Part shown: positions 5,112-5,329 of the stretch, piece after piece
How the letters are laid out: each line of letters starts with the position of its first letter
How positions within the stretch are numbered: position 1 is the first letter of the stretch
From: Burkholderiales bacterium
Lineage (GTDB): Bacteria; Pseudomonadota; Gammaproteobacteria; Burkholderiales; Usitatibacteraceae
Length of the DNA stretch: 5,329 nt
Direction: 5' to 3'
Assembly (NCBI GenBank): GCA_025350945.1
Contig: JANXWW010000226.1
Location: 1-5,329 of the forward strand
Notes under the pieces: generated by a model
Told to the model about the DNA's origin: nothing
Database searches by the model: none
What the model saw: only the letters and a program-made list of their open reading frames with translations
Made by a program: the position numbers and the translations under genes

Positions 5112-5329
5112 TTACACCACAAGATGACGCGCAATGACTGCGCGCGCATCCTCGATAATTTTCTCCCGCAGTTTCAGTGGTTCGAGCACTTCAATTTCAC
5201 CACCAAACGCCAATAACTGCCGTGCGCCATGCTCGATGGATTCGATGGGTATCAGCACCATTTTCCAATCTGCCTTGTCTTTTTTGTGCTTGGCTTCGGG
5301 CATTAAAACAGTCACGTTCGTACGCGCAT
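5112..5329 (-). CDS. WYL-domain transcriptional regulator, C-terminal end (5' part outside window)
   Basis: Only the last 71 residues are visible; the frame is open through the right window edge, and the internal GTG at 5315 is unlikely to be the true start. The segment reads as a beta strand (V-T-V-L) and a charged linker, then G-A-R-Q-L-L-A-F-G-G-E-I-E-V-L-E-P followed by L-R-E-K-I and an amphipathic final helix ending near A-R-H-L. The pattern L-L-x-F-G-x-x-x-x-V-L-x-P-x-x-L-R is the usual end (WCX part) of YafY-like WYL regulators, which carry an N-terminal winged-helix DNA-binding domain and a ligand-sensing WYL domain. That N-terminal part cannot be seen. Its TAA lies 7 bases from the convergent transporter stop, with no clear terminator between them. 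The target is unknown; it may or may not control the neighbouring transporter. Confidence 0.75.
   Translation of the reverse strand, partial: ARTNVTVLMPEAKHKKDKADWKMVLIPIESIEHGARQLLAFGGEIEVLEPLKLREKIIEDARAVIARHLVV

Noticed and set aside
5095..5115. Terminator between the convergent transporter and WYL genes
   Set aside because: Only an A-run follows the transporter stop; I could not find a proper stem next to it.

Overview
The window comes from a bacterial chromosome of roughly balanced base composition. Tight gene packing, a tricorn-like S41 protease, a Sig-70_X6-type ECF sigma factor and a UMF1-type transporter suggest a Gram-negative bacterium. A gammaproteobacterium is my best guess, but nothing here fixes the taxon, and no phage, IS or CRISPR sequence is visible.

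Layout. (1) Positions 1-2258, plus strand: the 3' part of an S41 peptidase gene, cut by the left window edge, overlaps a ketopantoate-reductase-family gene by ATGA. (2) Positions 2267-2815, minus strand: two small genes of 81 and 80 codons. Each encodes a soluble N-terminal part and one C-terminal membrane helix. They share an F-x-H-x3-E-G-Y motif and a W-A-A-I-x-F-G helix motif, so they look like diverged tandem paralogs. (3) Positions 2816-3180: a 365-base divergent intergenic region with a perfect 11-bp hairpin, an overlapping alternative stem, an extended -10 promoter and a small hairpin just before the next start codon. (4) Positions 3181-5104, plus strand: an ECF-type sigma factor followed after 28-40 bases by a 12-helix UMF1-family MFS transporter, with two back-to-back hairpins in the junction. 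(5) Positions 5112-5329, minus strand: the C-terminal end of a WYL-domain regulator, cut by the right edge.

How the parts may work together. The sigma factor lacks the acidic DAED-like stretch of region 2.2 and has D-T-T-G there. This is the hallmark of ECF sigma factors switched on by Ser/Thr-kinase phosphorylation (the ECF43 type, as in EcfP/PknT and EcfK/PknS). No kinase or anti-sigma gene lies in the window. The small membrane-protein pair is divergently transcribed from the sigma gene across the structured intergenic region, so it is a natural candidate target or partner; this is inference from position only. The best candidates for something undescribed are the small paralogous membrane proteins and their possible link to the sigma factor.
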